From the NCBI RefSeq assembly GCF_001294205.1, contig NZ_LAQT01000003.1:124001-188000 (forward strand): a DNA stretch of 64,000 bases. The letters are read 5' to 3'. Each line of letters starts with the position of its first letter. Positions within the stretch are counted from its first letter, which is position 1. A program made the translations under genes and the position numbers. Source of the DNA: Amantichitinum ursilacus. GTDB taxonomy: Bacteria; Pseudomonadota; Gammaproteobacteria; Burkholderiales; Chitinibacteraceae. The notes under the pieces were generated by a model. That model did not search any database. It saw only the letters and a list, made by a program, of their open reading frames with translations, and was not told where the DNA came from. Shown here piece by piece: positions 52,651 through 61,734 of the stretch.

Positions 52651-52932
52651 TTACGCGGGCCGGTCGCTATGACCGAGTGGCCGATCTGGCGCGACAAGAT
52701 CACGCACGCGCTGCTTCAGCTCCTTGGCTTCCGGAAAACGCCCCTCGATCTTGCGATCCCAGATCAGCGTGTCGTTACAGTGCACGACAAAGACGCCGCC
52801 CGTGCCCGGTTGCAAGGCCACTTCGCCCAGCTCGTCGCTAAACGTGCTTAACAACTCTTGCGCCAGCCAGGCGCTGCGCAACAGCCAGTTGCATTGCGTG
52901 CAATAACGGATGCTGACCCGGTGATCGGTCAT
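52651..52932 (-). CDS. SelT/SelW/SelH-family (Rdx) selenoprotein-like protein
   Basis: The 93-residue protein has the thioredoxin-like CxxC motif CTQC in IRYCTQCNWLLR near the N-terminus. Cysteine replaces selenocysteine. Members are small redox proteins of unknown target. It lies 20 bp after the HAD gene in the same direction, so they are likely co-transcribed. Confidence 0.85.
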   Translation of the reverse strand: MTDHRVSIRYCTQCNWLLRSAWLAQELLSTFSDELGEVALQPGTGGVFVVHCNDTLIWDRKIEGRFPEAKELKQRVRDLVAPDRPLGHSDRPA

Positions 52933-52952
52933 GACGTGCTGGTCCTTGTGGC

Positions 52953-53576
52953 TTAAAACTGCAGCCCGAGAGCGCGCAGTTGTTGTTCGGTGCGGGCGGC
53001 GCTGGTGTGGTGGATGCCATGCCAGCCCAGGGCCGTCGCGGCCTCGGCGTTGTGTTTTACGTCGTCGATAAACGCCAGTTGCTGCGGCTGCAGATCGGGG
53101 ATGTCGCGCGCAATGCGGCGGAACATTTCGTGATAGATGCCTGCGTCCGGTTTGATCTGCCGGATGCGGCCCGAGACCACGATATCTTTAAAGCGATGCA
53201 GCAGCGGGTAATTGTCCCACGCATACGGAAACGTCTCAGCAGACCAATTGGTTAACCCGTACAGCGGAATTTGTGCGGCTTCGAGGTGTTCCATCAGTTT
53301 GACGCCGTCTTTGAGCGTGCCATTGAGCATCACAGCCCACTGATCATAAAACGCGCGGATCAGCTCGGCGTGATCAGGAAACTCGGCGATTTTGGCGGCG
53401 GTGGCGTCGGCCAGCGTGCGGCCCGCATCTTGTTGCAGATTCCACGCGCCGTTGCACACGTGCTCCAGAAACCAGGCGCGCTCGGTGGCATCGGGGATCA
53501 GATCGCGATAAAGATATTCGGGGTTCCAGTCGAACAACACACCGCCAAAATCAAAAACCACTGCGCGCAGACTCAT
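52953..53576 (-). CDS. HAD-superfamily hydrolase, subfamily IA
   Basis: The 207-residue protein has motif I VVFDFGGVLFDWNP, motif II YGLTNWS, a Lys in IKPDAGIYHE and the acidic motif IV FIDDVKHN. This matches haloacid dehalogenase-like / alpha-D-glucose-1-phosphatase (YihX)-type enzymes; the substrate cannot be told. The ATG at 53576 has AAGGTG in front; an upstream GTG at 53585 is less likely. Confidence 0.87.
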   Translation of the reverse strand: MSLRAVVFDFGGVLFDWNPEYLYRDLIPDATERAWFLEHVCNGAWNLQQDAGRTLADATAAKIAEFPDHAELIRAFYDQWAVMLNGTLKDGVKLMEHLEAAQIPLYGLTNWSAETFPYAWDNYPLLHRFKDIVVSGRIRQIKPDAGIYHEMFRRIARDIPDLQPQQLAFIDDVKHNAEAATALGWHGIHHTSAARTEQQLRALGLQF

Positions 53577-53656
53577 GCTTGGCACCTTGGGTGGGGGAGG
53601 AATGCCATTGTAGCGGCGCGACGCGCGATCGGAACATCGCGCCGCGGGGCGAATGG

Positions 53657-55156
53657 CTACAGCCTTGGTCCGTCGGCGGGCAATTCAGTTTCGAGCACCA
53701 CGCGATTTCGCCCGGTTTGCTTGGCAAAGTACAAGGCGTGATCGGCGCGCGTTAGCAGCGTATCGAGGTCGGCATCCGACGCATGCAGCCGCGCCACGCC
53801 AATGCTGACCGTCACCGCCATACTGGGCACCGGTGCGTTATCCAGTTTGATCTGCGCGGCGCTGACGGCGTGGCGCAGTTTTTCGGCCACTTGCTGCGCG
53901 TCTTCCAGCGGCGTGTCGGGCAGCAGCGCCACAAATTCTTCGCCACCCCAACGGCCGAAGCTATCGCTGCCGCGCAGGCTTTCCTGGCAGGCGCGCGAGA
54001 CCGTGCGCAAGGTCAGGTCGCCGATCAGATGGCCGTAGGTGTCGTTGACTTGCTTGAAGTGATCCAGATCCAGCAGCAACACCGCCATCGGTTGCTGATG
54101 TCGCCGCGCCAGCATCACGGCATGCGCGCAACGGCGTTGCCATTCGCGCCGGTTGGGCACGCCGGTCAACTCGTCGGTGGTGGCCAGTTCTTCCAGCCGC
54201 GCGTTGGCGCTAGCCAGCGCCTCGGTGCGCTGTTTGACTTCGGCTTCCATTTGCCAGTGCTGACGCAGCAACATCTCATGCGCCAGCGCCAGGTATTGCA
54301 GCATCACTGCGGTCGAAAACAAAAATAACTGCAGATTAACGAAGGCCAGATGCGCGCTGGTGTCCACAAACGGGCCAAAGCCCAATACCGTGCCCACCCA
54401 GCAGGCCAAGCCCACCAGCAATACCGACACTGCCATACCGGGCCAGCGATAGTGGATGGTTTTGGCCAGCAATAGCGGCAACACCAGCGTCAGGCCCGGC
54501 GGATAGAACCAGAACGCCGCCAGCACCACCACGCAAATCAGCGTAGACGGCCACCACGTGCGCCACGGCAGGCTACGCCACGGCCAGCGGCTGCGATCGC
54601 GCCAGACCACATAGCATGGCGCCACCAACAGCAAACCGCCAAAGCCGGCCAACGCCAGCGTTAACACCTGGCGCACCAGCGTGTCGGGGTCTTGATCGGG
54701 CAACAGATGCATCGTGCTTTGCAGTGCGGCAATCAGCGGCGTGGTGACCGCCACCGGCAACAGGCACACCTGCACCCAGAACCAGATCAGATCATGCGTG
54801 CGGCGGATCAGCGGGGCGTGCAGGCGTGCTTCACGCCCACGCCACGCGCGCATCGCCAGCCAGGCTTGTAACAGATCAATCAGCGCCAGCGTGCCCAGGT
54901 ACAACGCGCCCTGGCGCGCATGCAGATGACCCACGATCAAAGGCACATGCACCGCCAGACTGCCGATCAGGATAGCCGGCACGCCCCACCAGCCCAGCAT
55001 CAGCAACATGATCAGCGCGATGCCGCCAGGCAGCCATAACGCGATCAGATCGGCATCGTGATGCAGCGCGCCCAGGGCGAACCCCAGCCAGCCGCTCAGC
55101 ACATAGGCAAGCAGCAGAACCTGAAAATGTCGCAGGCGCGTGGGCGCAAAGCTCAT
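53657..55156 (-). CDS. MASE1-type membrane diguanylate cyclase (GGDEF)
   Basis: The 499-residue protein has about eight N-terminal membrane helices with the MASE1-like segment LWLPGGIALIMLLMLGWWG, a short coiled linker (305-325), and a GGDEF domain with the active-site sequence GGEEF (404-408). The product-inhibition site RxxD is intact as RGSD (395-398), five residues before GGEEF. It should make c-di-GMP at the membrane. It is transcribed away from the fimbrial locus, from a shared 430-bp region. Confidence 0.9.
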   Translation of the reverse strand: MSFAPTRLRHFQVLLLAYVLSGWLGFALGALHHDADLIALWLPGGIALIMLLMLGWWGVPAILIGSLAVHVPLIVGHLHARQGALYLGTLALIDLLQAWLAMRAWRGREARLHAPLIRRTHDLIWFWVQVCLLPVAVTTPLIAALQSTMHLLPDQDPDTLVRQVLTLALAGFGGLLLVAPCYVVWRDRSRWPWRSLPWRTWWPSTLICVVVLAAFWFYPPGLTLVLPLLLAKTIHYRWPGMAVSVLLVGLACWVGTVLGFGPFVDTSAHLAFVNLQLFLFSTAVMLQYLALAHEMLLRQHWQMEAEVKQRTEALASANARLEELATTDELTGVPNRREWQRRCAHAVMLARRHQQPMAVLLLDLDHFKQVNDTYGHLIGDLTLRTVSRACQESLRGSDSFGRWGGEEFVALLPDTPLEDAQQVAEKLRHAVSAAQIKLDNAPVPSMAVTVSIGVARLHASDADLDTLLTRADHALYFAKQTGRNRVVLETELPADGPRL

Positions 55157-55586
55157 AGGCAATCAAACCGTCAATGGAGGGATGCATGGCGCGGCCCGCA
55201 TGCAGGGCGCAGCGGGCCGTGTGCAAAGCATAGCCAGGCATATTGCATCCGTCTGTCAGTGTTTGCTGCACACGCCTGCGGCCAGCGCGATGGCGAGCGT
55301 GCATTGTTAATGGATTAATGGCGCGCTGCTACGGATTTGCTCTTTCATTGGCAATTCTTGTCTTAGGAATAATCCGAATCTGTTTCAGCTTGAATCAATA
55401 GACACCAGCAATACGGTGGCCCTGCGGACATAGGCGCGGGCGTTACCCGAAAATTAGGATCGATCCGATGTAGGGTGTTGAGCCCAATGCATAAAGTTCG
55501 GGTCCTGCGATGCGCATCGAGAATTGATTCGAAATTCAATGCGCTCCGGGTAATTTCCTTCCCTTTTTTTTAAATGGACCTGAAAA
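55157..55586. other. divergent regulatory region between diguanylate cyclase and fimbrial genes
   Basis: An A+T-rich part (about 55315-55400, with GGCAATTCTTGTCTTAGGAA) should hold the promoter for the first pilin, with a leader of over 150 bases. TTGGCA near 55339 is a -35 candidate with a weak -10. No invertible promoter-type inverted repeats were seen. Confidence 0.4.
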
Positions 55587-56123
55587 ATGAAACTGAATCT
55601 TCTCTCGCTGGCTACCGCTGCTGCCCTGTTGTCCGCTGGCGCTTTCGCCGCTGACGGTACCATCACCTTCAAAGGCAACGTTACTTCGCAAACTTGCACG
55701 CTGGCTGCTAACGGCGCTGCTGCTAAAGACTTCACCGTGACTCTGGATTCGGTTCTGGCCAGCGGTCTGGATGCAGCTGGTAAAACGGCTGGCGGCAAGG
55801 CTTTCACCCTGTCGCTGAGCGCGTGTACCGACACCACCGGTAACGTTCGCACTTCTTTCGAACCGGGCCCGACCGTTGATGCTGCTACTGGCCGCCTGAA
55901 CATCGATTCCGCCAGCACTGCCAAGAACGTGCAGATTGGTCTGAAGAACGCTGACAATTCTGTCATTAAAGTTGGCGCGGACGGTGCTGCGCAAAATTCG
56001 GCTACCTATGCACTGAAAGATGGCGCTGCAACGATGAGCTACATCGCTGAATACGTGGCAACTGGCAAGGCAACTGCCGGTACCGCTAATTCCAGCGTGA
56101 TGTACACCGTCACCATGCCGTAA
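55587..56123 (+). CDS. major fimbrial subunit 1 (type 1 pilin family)
   Basis: The 178-residue pilin has a signal peptide ending AFA, then the chaperone-usher pilin pattern: N-terminal donor strand ADGTITFKGNVTSQTC, paired Cys (in TSQTC and LSACTD), and the C-terminal YTVTMP. Codon use differs from its neighbours, with many GCT and ACT codons, which suggests high expression and so the main shaft pilin. It is followed by the chaperone after 96 bp. Confidence 0.92.
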   Translation: MKLNLLSLATAAALLSAGAFAADGTITFKGNVTSQTCTLAANGAAAKDFTVTLDSVLASGLDAAGKTAGGKAFTLSLSACTDTTGNVRTSFEPGPTVDAATGRLNIDSASTAKNVQIGLKNADNSVIKVGADGAAQNSATYALKDGAATMSYIAEYVATGKATAGTANSSVMYTVTMP

Positions 56124-56219
56124 TTGCTGTACTTGTAATTACGGGCAGGCTAATTGGTGGGCGGTTTGGTCGCTCATCAATTGCCTGCTGTTTTAATTGT
56201 GCTATCGCGAGGTGTTCTC

Positions 56220-56975
56220 ATGTTTTCGAGCAAATTACTTAAAACAGCAATTGCAGGGTTTATGGTGGTTGGCCTTGCACTTTCGGCCGCTGTTCAGGCA
56301 TCCATTGTCATTGCCGGAACGCGCGTTATTTATGATGCCGCTGATTCTGAAGTAACGGTCAAGCTCGACAATGTGGGCAAGGTGCCCGCGTTAAGCCAGG
56401 TCTGGCTGGATAAAGGCGATGCAAAAGCTTCGCCGGATGCCATTGACGTCCCGTTTACCATTACCCCCACCGTTTTCCGCATCGACCCGCAGAAATCGCA
56501 AACCCTGCGTGTACGTTATACCGGCGAGCCGCTGCCGCAAGATCATGAATCGGTGTTCTGGCTGAATGTGCTGGAAATCCCGCCTGAAGCGGATACCAGT
56601 ACCCCCGAGGCCAAGAATTCGCTGCAATTGGCGTTTCGCTATCGCATCAAGTTTTTCTTCCGCCCCAAGGGCCTGGTCGGCAAGGTAGAAGCCGCCCCCG
56701 ATTTGCTGCAATGGCAACTGGTTAACAAGGCAGGCAAATCCTATCTGCAGGTCAACAACCCATCGGCCTACAACATTTCATTTGGCGCTATCGACGTTCA
56801 ATCTGGCGGCAAAAAAATGAAGGTTGAAGACGGCCAGTTGCTCAAGTCCGGTGAGAAGCGCGAGCTGGCTATCGAGGGCAACGCCACTGCTGGCGCCAAC
56901 GTGCACTTCTACACGCTAAACGACTACGGCACGGACGAAGAACACACCATGCCGCTGGGCGCTTCCGGCAAATAA
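56220..56975 (+). CDS. periplasmic fimbrial chaperone (PapD-like)
   Basis: The 251-residue chaperone has a signal peptide ending VQA, the N-terminal GTRVIYDAAD with the conserved Arg, the FRIDPQKSQTLRVRY segment, ESVFWLNVLEIPP and RIKFFFRP with the conserved Lys. The short loop before FRID places it with the short-F1-G1 (FGS) chaperones. It carries pilins to the usher. GAGGTG precedes the ATG at 56220. Confidence 0.93.
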   Translation: MFSSKLLKTAIAGFMVVGLALSAAVQASIVIAGTRVIYDAADSEVTVKLDNVGKVPALSQVWLDKGDAKASPDAIDVPFTITPTVFRIDPQKSQTLRVRYTGEPLPQDHESVFWLNVLEIPPEADTSTPEAKNSLQLAFRYRIKFFFRPKGLVGKVEAAPDLLQWQLVNKAGKSYLQVNNPSAYNISFGAIDVQSGGKKMKVEDGQLLKSGEKRELAIEGNATAGANVHFYTLNDYGTDEEHTMPLGASGK

Positions 56976-57095
56976 CTCCCGCTGGCCCGGCGCCAGCTTC
57001 TGATCCGCTTTACGCGTATCCCCGTTAATCGCACCGACACGGCATGGCTCTGATTCATGCCGCGGTGGGCTGCGCGCTAGAACAGGACAAAAACA

Positions 57096-59654
57096 ATGAA
57101 TATCCGTCGTAATTCGGGCGCACTCACCCTGCGGCCCCTGGCCCTGCTATTGCTTGCTGTTTTTGGTGGCCCTGCGCAATTGGCGCTGGCGGCAACAACA
57201 CCAGAGACCGCTACCCAGCCCGTCAACGGCGATGCGGTCAAGTTTAATAACCGCTTTTTGCAGTCTTCCGGCGATGCCGTAGTCGACGTTAGCCGGTTTG
57301 CCAAAGGCAATCGCGCACTGCCGGGCACGTATACCGTACCGCTGTTTGTTAACGAGTTTCAGCAGGGCCGCGTGACCGTGGAGCTGAAAGACCTCGGCAA
57401 CGGCGACGTGCAACCCTGCTTTACGCGCGAGCTGATCGATACCGTCGGCGTCAATTTCGCCAAAGTCGGCCCCGAAGCCGAAGCGCGCGCCAATGCAGGT
57501 GGCTGTTTGCAGCTGGCGGATGTGGTGCCGGGCGCCACCGCTGTGTTCGACAACAATGATCAAGGCCTGCGCGTGAGTGTGCCCCAGGCTTATCTGTTTA
57601 ATGCAGCACGCGGTTATGTAGACTCCAAATACTGGGATGACGGCATTACCGCCGCCACCTTGCAATACAACACCAACGTGTATCAAAGCCGTAACAACGG
57701 CGAGACCAATACGCAGTTTTACGCAGGCACCGATCTGGGCTTCAACATGGGCCCGTGGCGTTTGCGCCATAGCGGTAACGTGACCTACAGCGAAGACGCC
57801 GGCACCAAATACCAGGCGGTTCGCACCTATGTGCAGCGTGGTATTACCCCGCTGAAGAGCCAGCTGACCCTGGGTGACACCTTCACCGATGGCGTCGTAT
57901 TCGACAGCTTTGGCGTACGCGGTGTGCAACTGGCCAGCGATGAACGCATGCTGCCGGACTCGCAACGGGGTTACGCGCCCACCATCCGTGGCATCGCGCA
58001 AACCAATGCCAAGGTGGAAATCCGCCAGAACGGCAACACGCTGTACGAAACCACTGTCGCGCCTGGTGCGTTTGAAATCAATGACTTGTACCCGACGGGC
58101 TACGGCGGTGATCTGGAAGTGCGCGTTACCGAAGCTGATGGCAGCCTGCACGTGTCTACGGTGCCGTATGCCGCCGCGATTAATGCGCTGCGCCCCAACG
58201 ACACGCGCTTTGCCGTGGCCGCCGGTCAGTATCGCGATGGCAATTCGGACGTTCACCCGTGGGTAGGCCAGGCCGTGCTGCGGCATGGTTTCAGCAACGA
58301 AATCACCGGCTACGGCGGCGTGATGGCTGCACAGAACTACACCTCGGTGGCGGGCGGTGCGGCGCTGAACACGCGCTTTGGCGCACTGGCTGCGGATATC
58401 ACTGCAGCGCGCACCGTGCTGCAAAACCAGCCCAACCGTAACGGCGCCAGCTTCCGCTTAAGCTATTCGCTGAATATTTCGCCGACCGATACCAATATCG
58501 CGCTGGCCGCCTATCGCTATTCCACCTCGGGCTTCTTGAGCCTGAGCGATGCCGCCACGCTGCAAGCGCTGGACGAACGCGGTTATGGCAACGTAATGAA
58601 CGGCATTCAACGCGGCCGTATCCAGGCCACCGTCAACCAGAAGCTACCTGGCAACTGGGGCAACGTGTATTTCTCCGGTTCCGCCCAGGATTACTGGAAC
58701 CGCGACGGCGCCGATACGCAGTTCTCGGCCGGTTACAACAACACCTACAAGCGCGCCACCTATGGCGTTGCGCTTAACCGCCAGTTGGCCGTCAACACCG
58801 GCGAGTGGGAAAACCGCGTGATGTTTAACCTGGGCCTGCCGTTGGGTGCTGGTCCGCATGCGCTTTACTCGTCCACCAACGTACAGCACGACAGCTCGGG
58901 CACAGGCATCCAGGAATCGTTGACCGGCTCGCTGGCCAATGGCGCAGTCAACTATGGCGTCAACGGTGGCCGCGATTCGATGGGCTCCAACACCATCAGC
59001 GCCAACACCAGTTACGCAGCCCCATGGGGCACGCTGACCGCCAACGCCAGCAAGGGCAGCGGCTATACCCAAGTGGGCGCTGGCCTGTCGGGCGGGATGG
59101 TGGCTTATGGCGGCGGCCTGGTGCTGGCGCAAACGCTGGGCGAATCGGTTGCGATTATCGAAGCCGAAGGCGCCAGCGGCGCGCAGATCAGCGGCAGCGG
59201 TAACGGCGCGCGGCTGAATGGCTCGGGCAAAGGCGTGGCCACCAACCTGACCGCGTTCGGCGACAACAGTGTCAGCCTCGATCCGAAGGGCTTGCCGCAA
59301 AACGTCGAGCTGAAAACCACGCAGCAACACACGGCCCCCACCGCTGGCGCGGTGACGCGCATCAAATTTGAAACCGAAACCACCAAAGGCCGCCCCGCCA
59401 TCCTGCGTGTAACCACGCGCGACGGCAAACCGCTGCCGTTTGCGGCCGAAGTGCTGGATAGCACCGGCGCATCGGTGGGCAGCGTGGCGCAGGGCGGGCG
59501 GATTATCGCGCGCGGCCTGGCCACGGATAAGGGCGAATTGTCGGTGAAATGGGGCGAAGGCGCGGGACAGCAGTGCGCATTGACGTACAGCTTGCCGCCC
59601 GCCACCGAAGCATCCAACGCGGGCTATGTGTTCGGCGAAGGCAACTGTCATTAA
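57096..59654 (+). CDS. fimbrial outer membrane usher (FimD/PapC family)
   Basis: The 852-residue usher has a signal peptide (to about residue 30, LALAA), an N-terminal chaperone-binding domain with VDVSRFAKGNRALPGTY, a long beta-barrel with plug, and a C-terminal domain with a likely disulfide (Cys in QQCALTY and the last CH). It secretes and orders the pilins in the outer membrane. It is the only usher in the window and must serve both pilins and the adhesins. Confidence 0.94.
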   Translation: MNIRRNSGALTLRPLALLLLAVFGGPAQLALAATTPETATQPVNGDAVKFNNRFLQSSGDAVVDVSRFAKGNRALPGTYTVPLFVNEFQQGRVTVELKDLGNGDVQPCFTRELIDTVGVNFAKVGPEAEARANAGGCLQLADVVPGATAVFDNNDQGLRVSVPQAYLFNAARGYVDSKYWDDGITAATLQYNTNVYQSRNNGETNTQFYAGTDLGFNMGPWRLRHSGNVTYSEDAGTKYQAVRTYVQRGITPLKSQLTLGDTFTDGVVFDSFGVRGVQLASDERMLPDSQRGYAPTIRGIAQTNAKVEIRQNGNTLYETTVAPGAFEINDLYPTGYGGDLEVRVTEADGSLHVSTVPYAAAINALRPNDTRFAVAAGQYRDGNSDVHPWVGQAVLRHGFSNEITGYGGVMAAQNYTSVAGGAALNTRFGALAADITAARTVLQNQPNRNGASFRLSYSLNISPTDTNIALAAYRYSTSGFLSLSDAATLQALDERGYGNVMNGIQRGRIQATVNQKLPGNWGNVYFSGSAQDYWNRDGADTQFSAGYNNTYKRATYGVALNRQLAVNTGEWENRVMFNLGLPLGAGPHALYSSTNVQHDSSGTGIQESLTGSLANGAVNYGVNGGRDSMGSNTISANTSYAAPWGTLTANASKGSGYTQVGAGLSGGMVAYGGGLVLAQTLGESVAIIEAEGASGAQISGSGNGARLNGSGKGVATNLTAFGDNSVSLDPKGLPQNVELKTTQQHTAPTAGAVTRIKFETETTKGRPAILRVTTRDGKPLPFAAEVLDSTGASVGSVAQGGRIIARGLATDKGELSVKWGEGAGQQCALTYSLPPATEASNAGYVFGEGNCH

Positions 59655-59710
59655 GCAAAACCAGTTAACAACGTACTACCCCACCAACTCACTTTTTTTG
59701 GACAACCGCA

Positions 59711-60250
59711 ATGAAATCCAAACTCGCATCCCTGGCAATCCTGTCCGTACTGGCATCCGCAGGCAGCTTTGCTGCCGATGGCACTATCTCCATTAAAGGC
59801 ACCATTTCATCGCAATCGTGCGAAGTAACCGGCAACGGCACCGCAGATACCAACTTCACCGTCACGCTGGACCCGGTGATGGCCAGCAGCCTGAGCGCCG
59901 CTGCCGCTACCGCAGGTGGTAAGGCATTCAGCATCTCGCTGAACGCCTGCACCACCACCACCGGCAATGTCTACACCGCGTTTGAACAAGGCCCGACCGT
60001 GGATGTGGTCACGGGTCAGCTCAAACTGGACGCCACCGGCGACGCTGCCGAAAACGTGCAGCTGGCCATCAAGAATGCCGACCGCTCGGTGGTCAAGCTG
60101 GGCAACACCGGTACCGGCCAGGGTTCGAAACAAGTGGCGCTGACCAATGGCTCGGCCAAGATGGATTACATCGTTGAATATATTGCGACCGGTAAAGCCA
60201 AAGCGGGCTCGGCTAATTCCAGCGTGATGTATAGCGTTACGATGCCTTGA
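59711..60250 (+). CDS. major-type fimbrial subunit 2
   Basis: The 179-residue pilin is a paralogue of the gene at 55587, with the same signal-peptide type, donor strand ADGTISIKGTISSQSC, Cys pair and the ending YSVTMP. Its codons are more like those of the surrounding genes, so it may be a minor or alternative shaft pilin. It lies 56 bp after the usher and is followed by a terminator. Confidence 0.92.
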   Translation: MKSKLASLAILSVLASAGSFAADGTISIKGTISSQSCEVTGNGTADTNFTVTLDPVMASSLSAAAATAGGKAFSISLNACTTTTGNVYTAFEQGPTVDVVTGQLKLDATGDAAENVQLAIKNADRSVVKLGNTGTGQGSKQVALTNGSAKMDYIVEYIATGKAKAGSANSSVMYSVTMP

Positions 60251-60353
60251 TCAAAATGCGGCGAGAGACCATTGCCCGTTTATCGCCGCATTAATTGGGT
60301 CAGGATTAATGCAACGAATTCATTATGTAGTTCGATGCTGGCTTGAATCCTTA

Positions 60354-60392
60354 AGAAAAAAGCCTCGTCATTGGTATGAGGCTTTATTTTTT
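60354..60392 (+). terminator. terminator after fimbrial subunit 2
   Basis: AAGCCTC (60360-60366) pairs with GAGGCTT (60378-60384), preceded by an A-run and followed by TATTTTTT. Confidence 0.75.
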
Positions 60393-60455
60393 AAGGGTTC
60401 CGGTTTGGTTTGTCGCCGCCATTTAATTGGTAGGCGTAGTTGAAGGAGTATCATC

Positions 60456-61562
60456 ATGTCACGCAAAGCGCATTTGTATGCAATCGAATGCAATCCGCAA
60501 GGGTTATTTGAAGGCGCCACCGCTTGTTCGCGCCGCGCGGGTAAACCAAACCGCCAATGGGGACGCTGGTTTATTGGCGCTTTGCTGATGGCAGGCGCTA
60601 GCTATAGCTATGCCGGGTGCGTACAGCTCACTGGCCTTATTTTGCCCTTGCGAGCGAGCTATGCAGTGAGTTCCAACGCAGCGATCGGAGATGTTGTCGC
60701 TGAGGCCGAGGGCACGTGGCAAATCAATTGCTCGACCACTGAGTATTATGGGATCCAATGGTACGGCAACGACACTTTGTCTATGGTATGGAGCAATGGT
60801 AAAAACCTGATTAAAAGCGGGATACCCGGAATTGGATTCTATATCAAGACGGACCCTTCGCCATATATCAATCGCACTCCCGATTTTTCACCCAATGGCT
60901 CATTCTCACTCATATATCAGGAGTATTATCAGTATATTGCCCCCGGCCCACTTACTATCCACGGAACTTTCCAATGGGTGGTATATGGGCCTGTTTCAAC
61001 GGGCGGCTATACGATTCCAATCAAATACCGCCCTGCAGCCCTTTACGGTGCAGCTTCGGGTGGGGCAAAAGTGTTGTATTTTGGCGATGTCACTGTGCCC
61101 CCCGCATTAATGCGGGTCGACGCCCCGACTTGTGAAGTTAGCGTAGATACTAAAAATCAGGCAATCAATCTGGGGTCGTTGCCGGTTAAAGGCCCGATTG
61201 GTTCTAAAGGCCCGACAAGCAATTTCTCGGTAGTGCTGGATTGCGCGGGTGGTAATGGCGTTACCAAGGTTGACGCATATATCACTTTTAGCGACGCCAA
61301 TAATCCCGCTAATGGAACGCGCGTATTGTCGTTGTCGCCTGATTCAACCGCCGCGGGCGTAGGCGTTGAAGTAAGCAATAGCAGCGGGCCATTGCTCTTC
61401 GGTCCGGAAACCGAAAGCGTCAACCCGGCGCAATGGCTGGGCGGCACTTCAACTAACGGGCGCATTACCATTCCGCTTAGCGCCAATATGGTGCAAACAG
61501 CCGCAGTACCAACGCCTGGCGAATTTTCGGCAGCGACGACATTTACGATTAATTACCGTTGA
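60456..61562 (+). CDS. two-domain fimbrial tip adhesin 1
   Basis: The 368-residue protein has a long basic N-terminal lead (about 35 residues) before the hydrophobic segment FIGALLMAGASYSYA, so cleavage should be before GCVQLT. A divergent N-terminal domain (about 55-215) follows, likely for receptor binding, then a pilin domain from DAPTCEV to the ending TFTINYR, with DANNPANGTRVLSLSPDS and FGPETES in it. It would cap the fimbria. AAGGAG lies 7 bases before the ATG, which supports the long start. The gene has lower GC and its own terminator-bounded position. Confidence 0.85.
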   Translation: MSRKAHLYAIECNPQGLFEGATACSRRAGKPNRQWGRWFIGALLMAGASYSYAGCVQLTGLILPLRASYAVSSNAAIGDVVAEAEGTWQINCSTTEYYGIQWYGNDTLSMVWSNGKNLIKSGIPGIGFYIKTDPSPYINRTPDFSPNGSFSLIYQEYYQYIAPGPLTIHGTFQWVVYGPVSTGGYTIPIKYRPAALYGAASGGAKVLYFGDVTVPPALMRVDAPTCEVSVDTKNQAINLGSLPVKGPIGSKGPTSNFSVVLDCAGGNGVTKVDAYITFSDANNPANGTRVLSLSPDSTAAGVGVEVSNSSGPLLFGPETESVNPAQWLGGTSTNGRITIPLSANMVQTAAVPTPGEFSAATTFTINYR

Positions 61563-61734
61563 ATGCGGTGTCAGTGCGAGATGCTGTAATACGGTAGCGT
61601 TTTAAATGGGTGCAAACATCGAACTGCAGCCATGAAAATTCTATCAAGAAACTCATCGATTGCAATCTCAGATTATCCGATTGGAAATAATAAACGCTGG
61701 TCGGCTCATGTTAAAAAATTGCAGAGGACAAATA

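Noticed and set aside
52651-52932. selenoprotein with UGA-encoded selenocysteine
   Set aside because: The redox motif is CTQC with ordinary Cys codons and no in-frame TGA.
55157-55586. invertible fim-switch-type promoter
   Set aside because: No pair of inverted repeats flanking a promoter and no recombinase gene nearby were seen.
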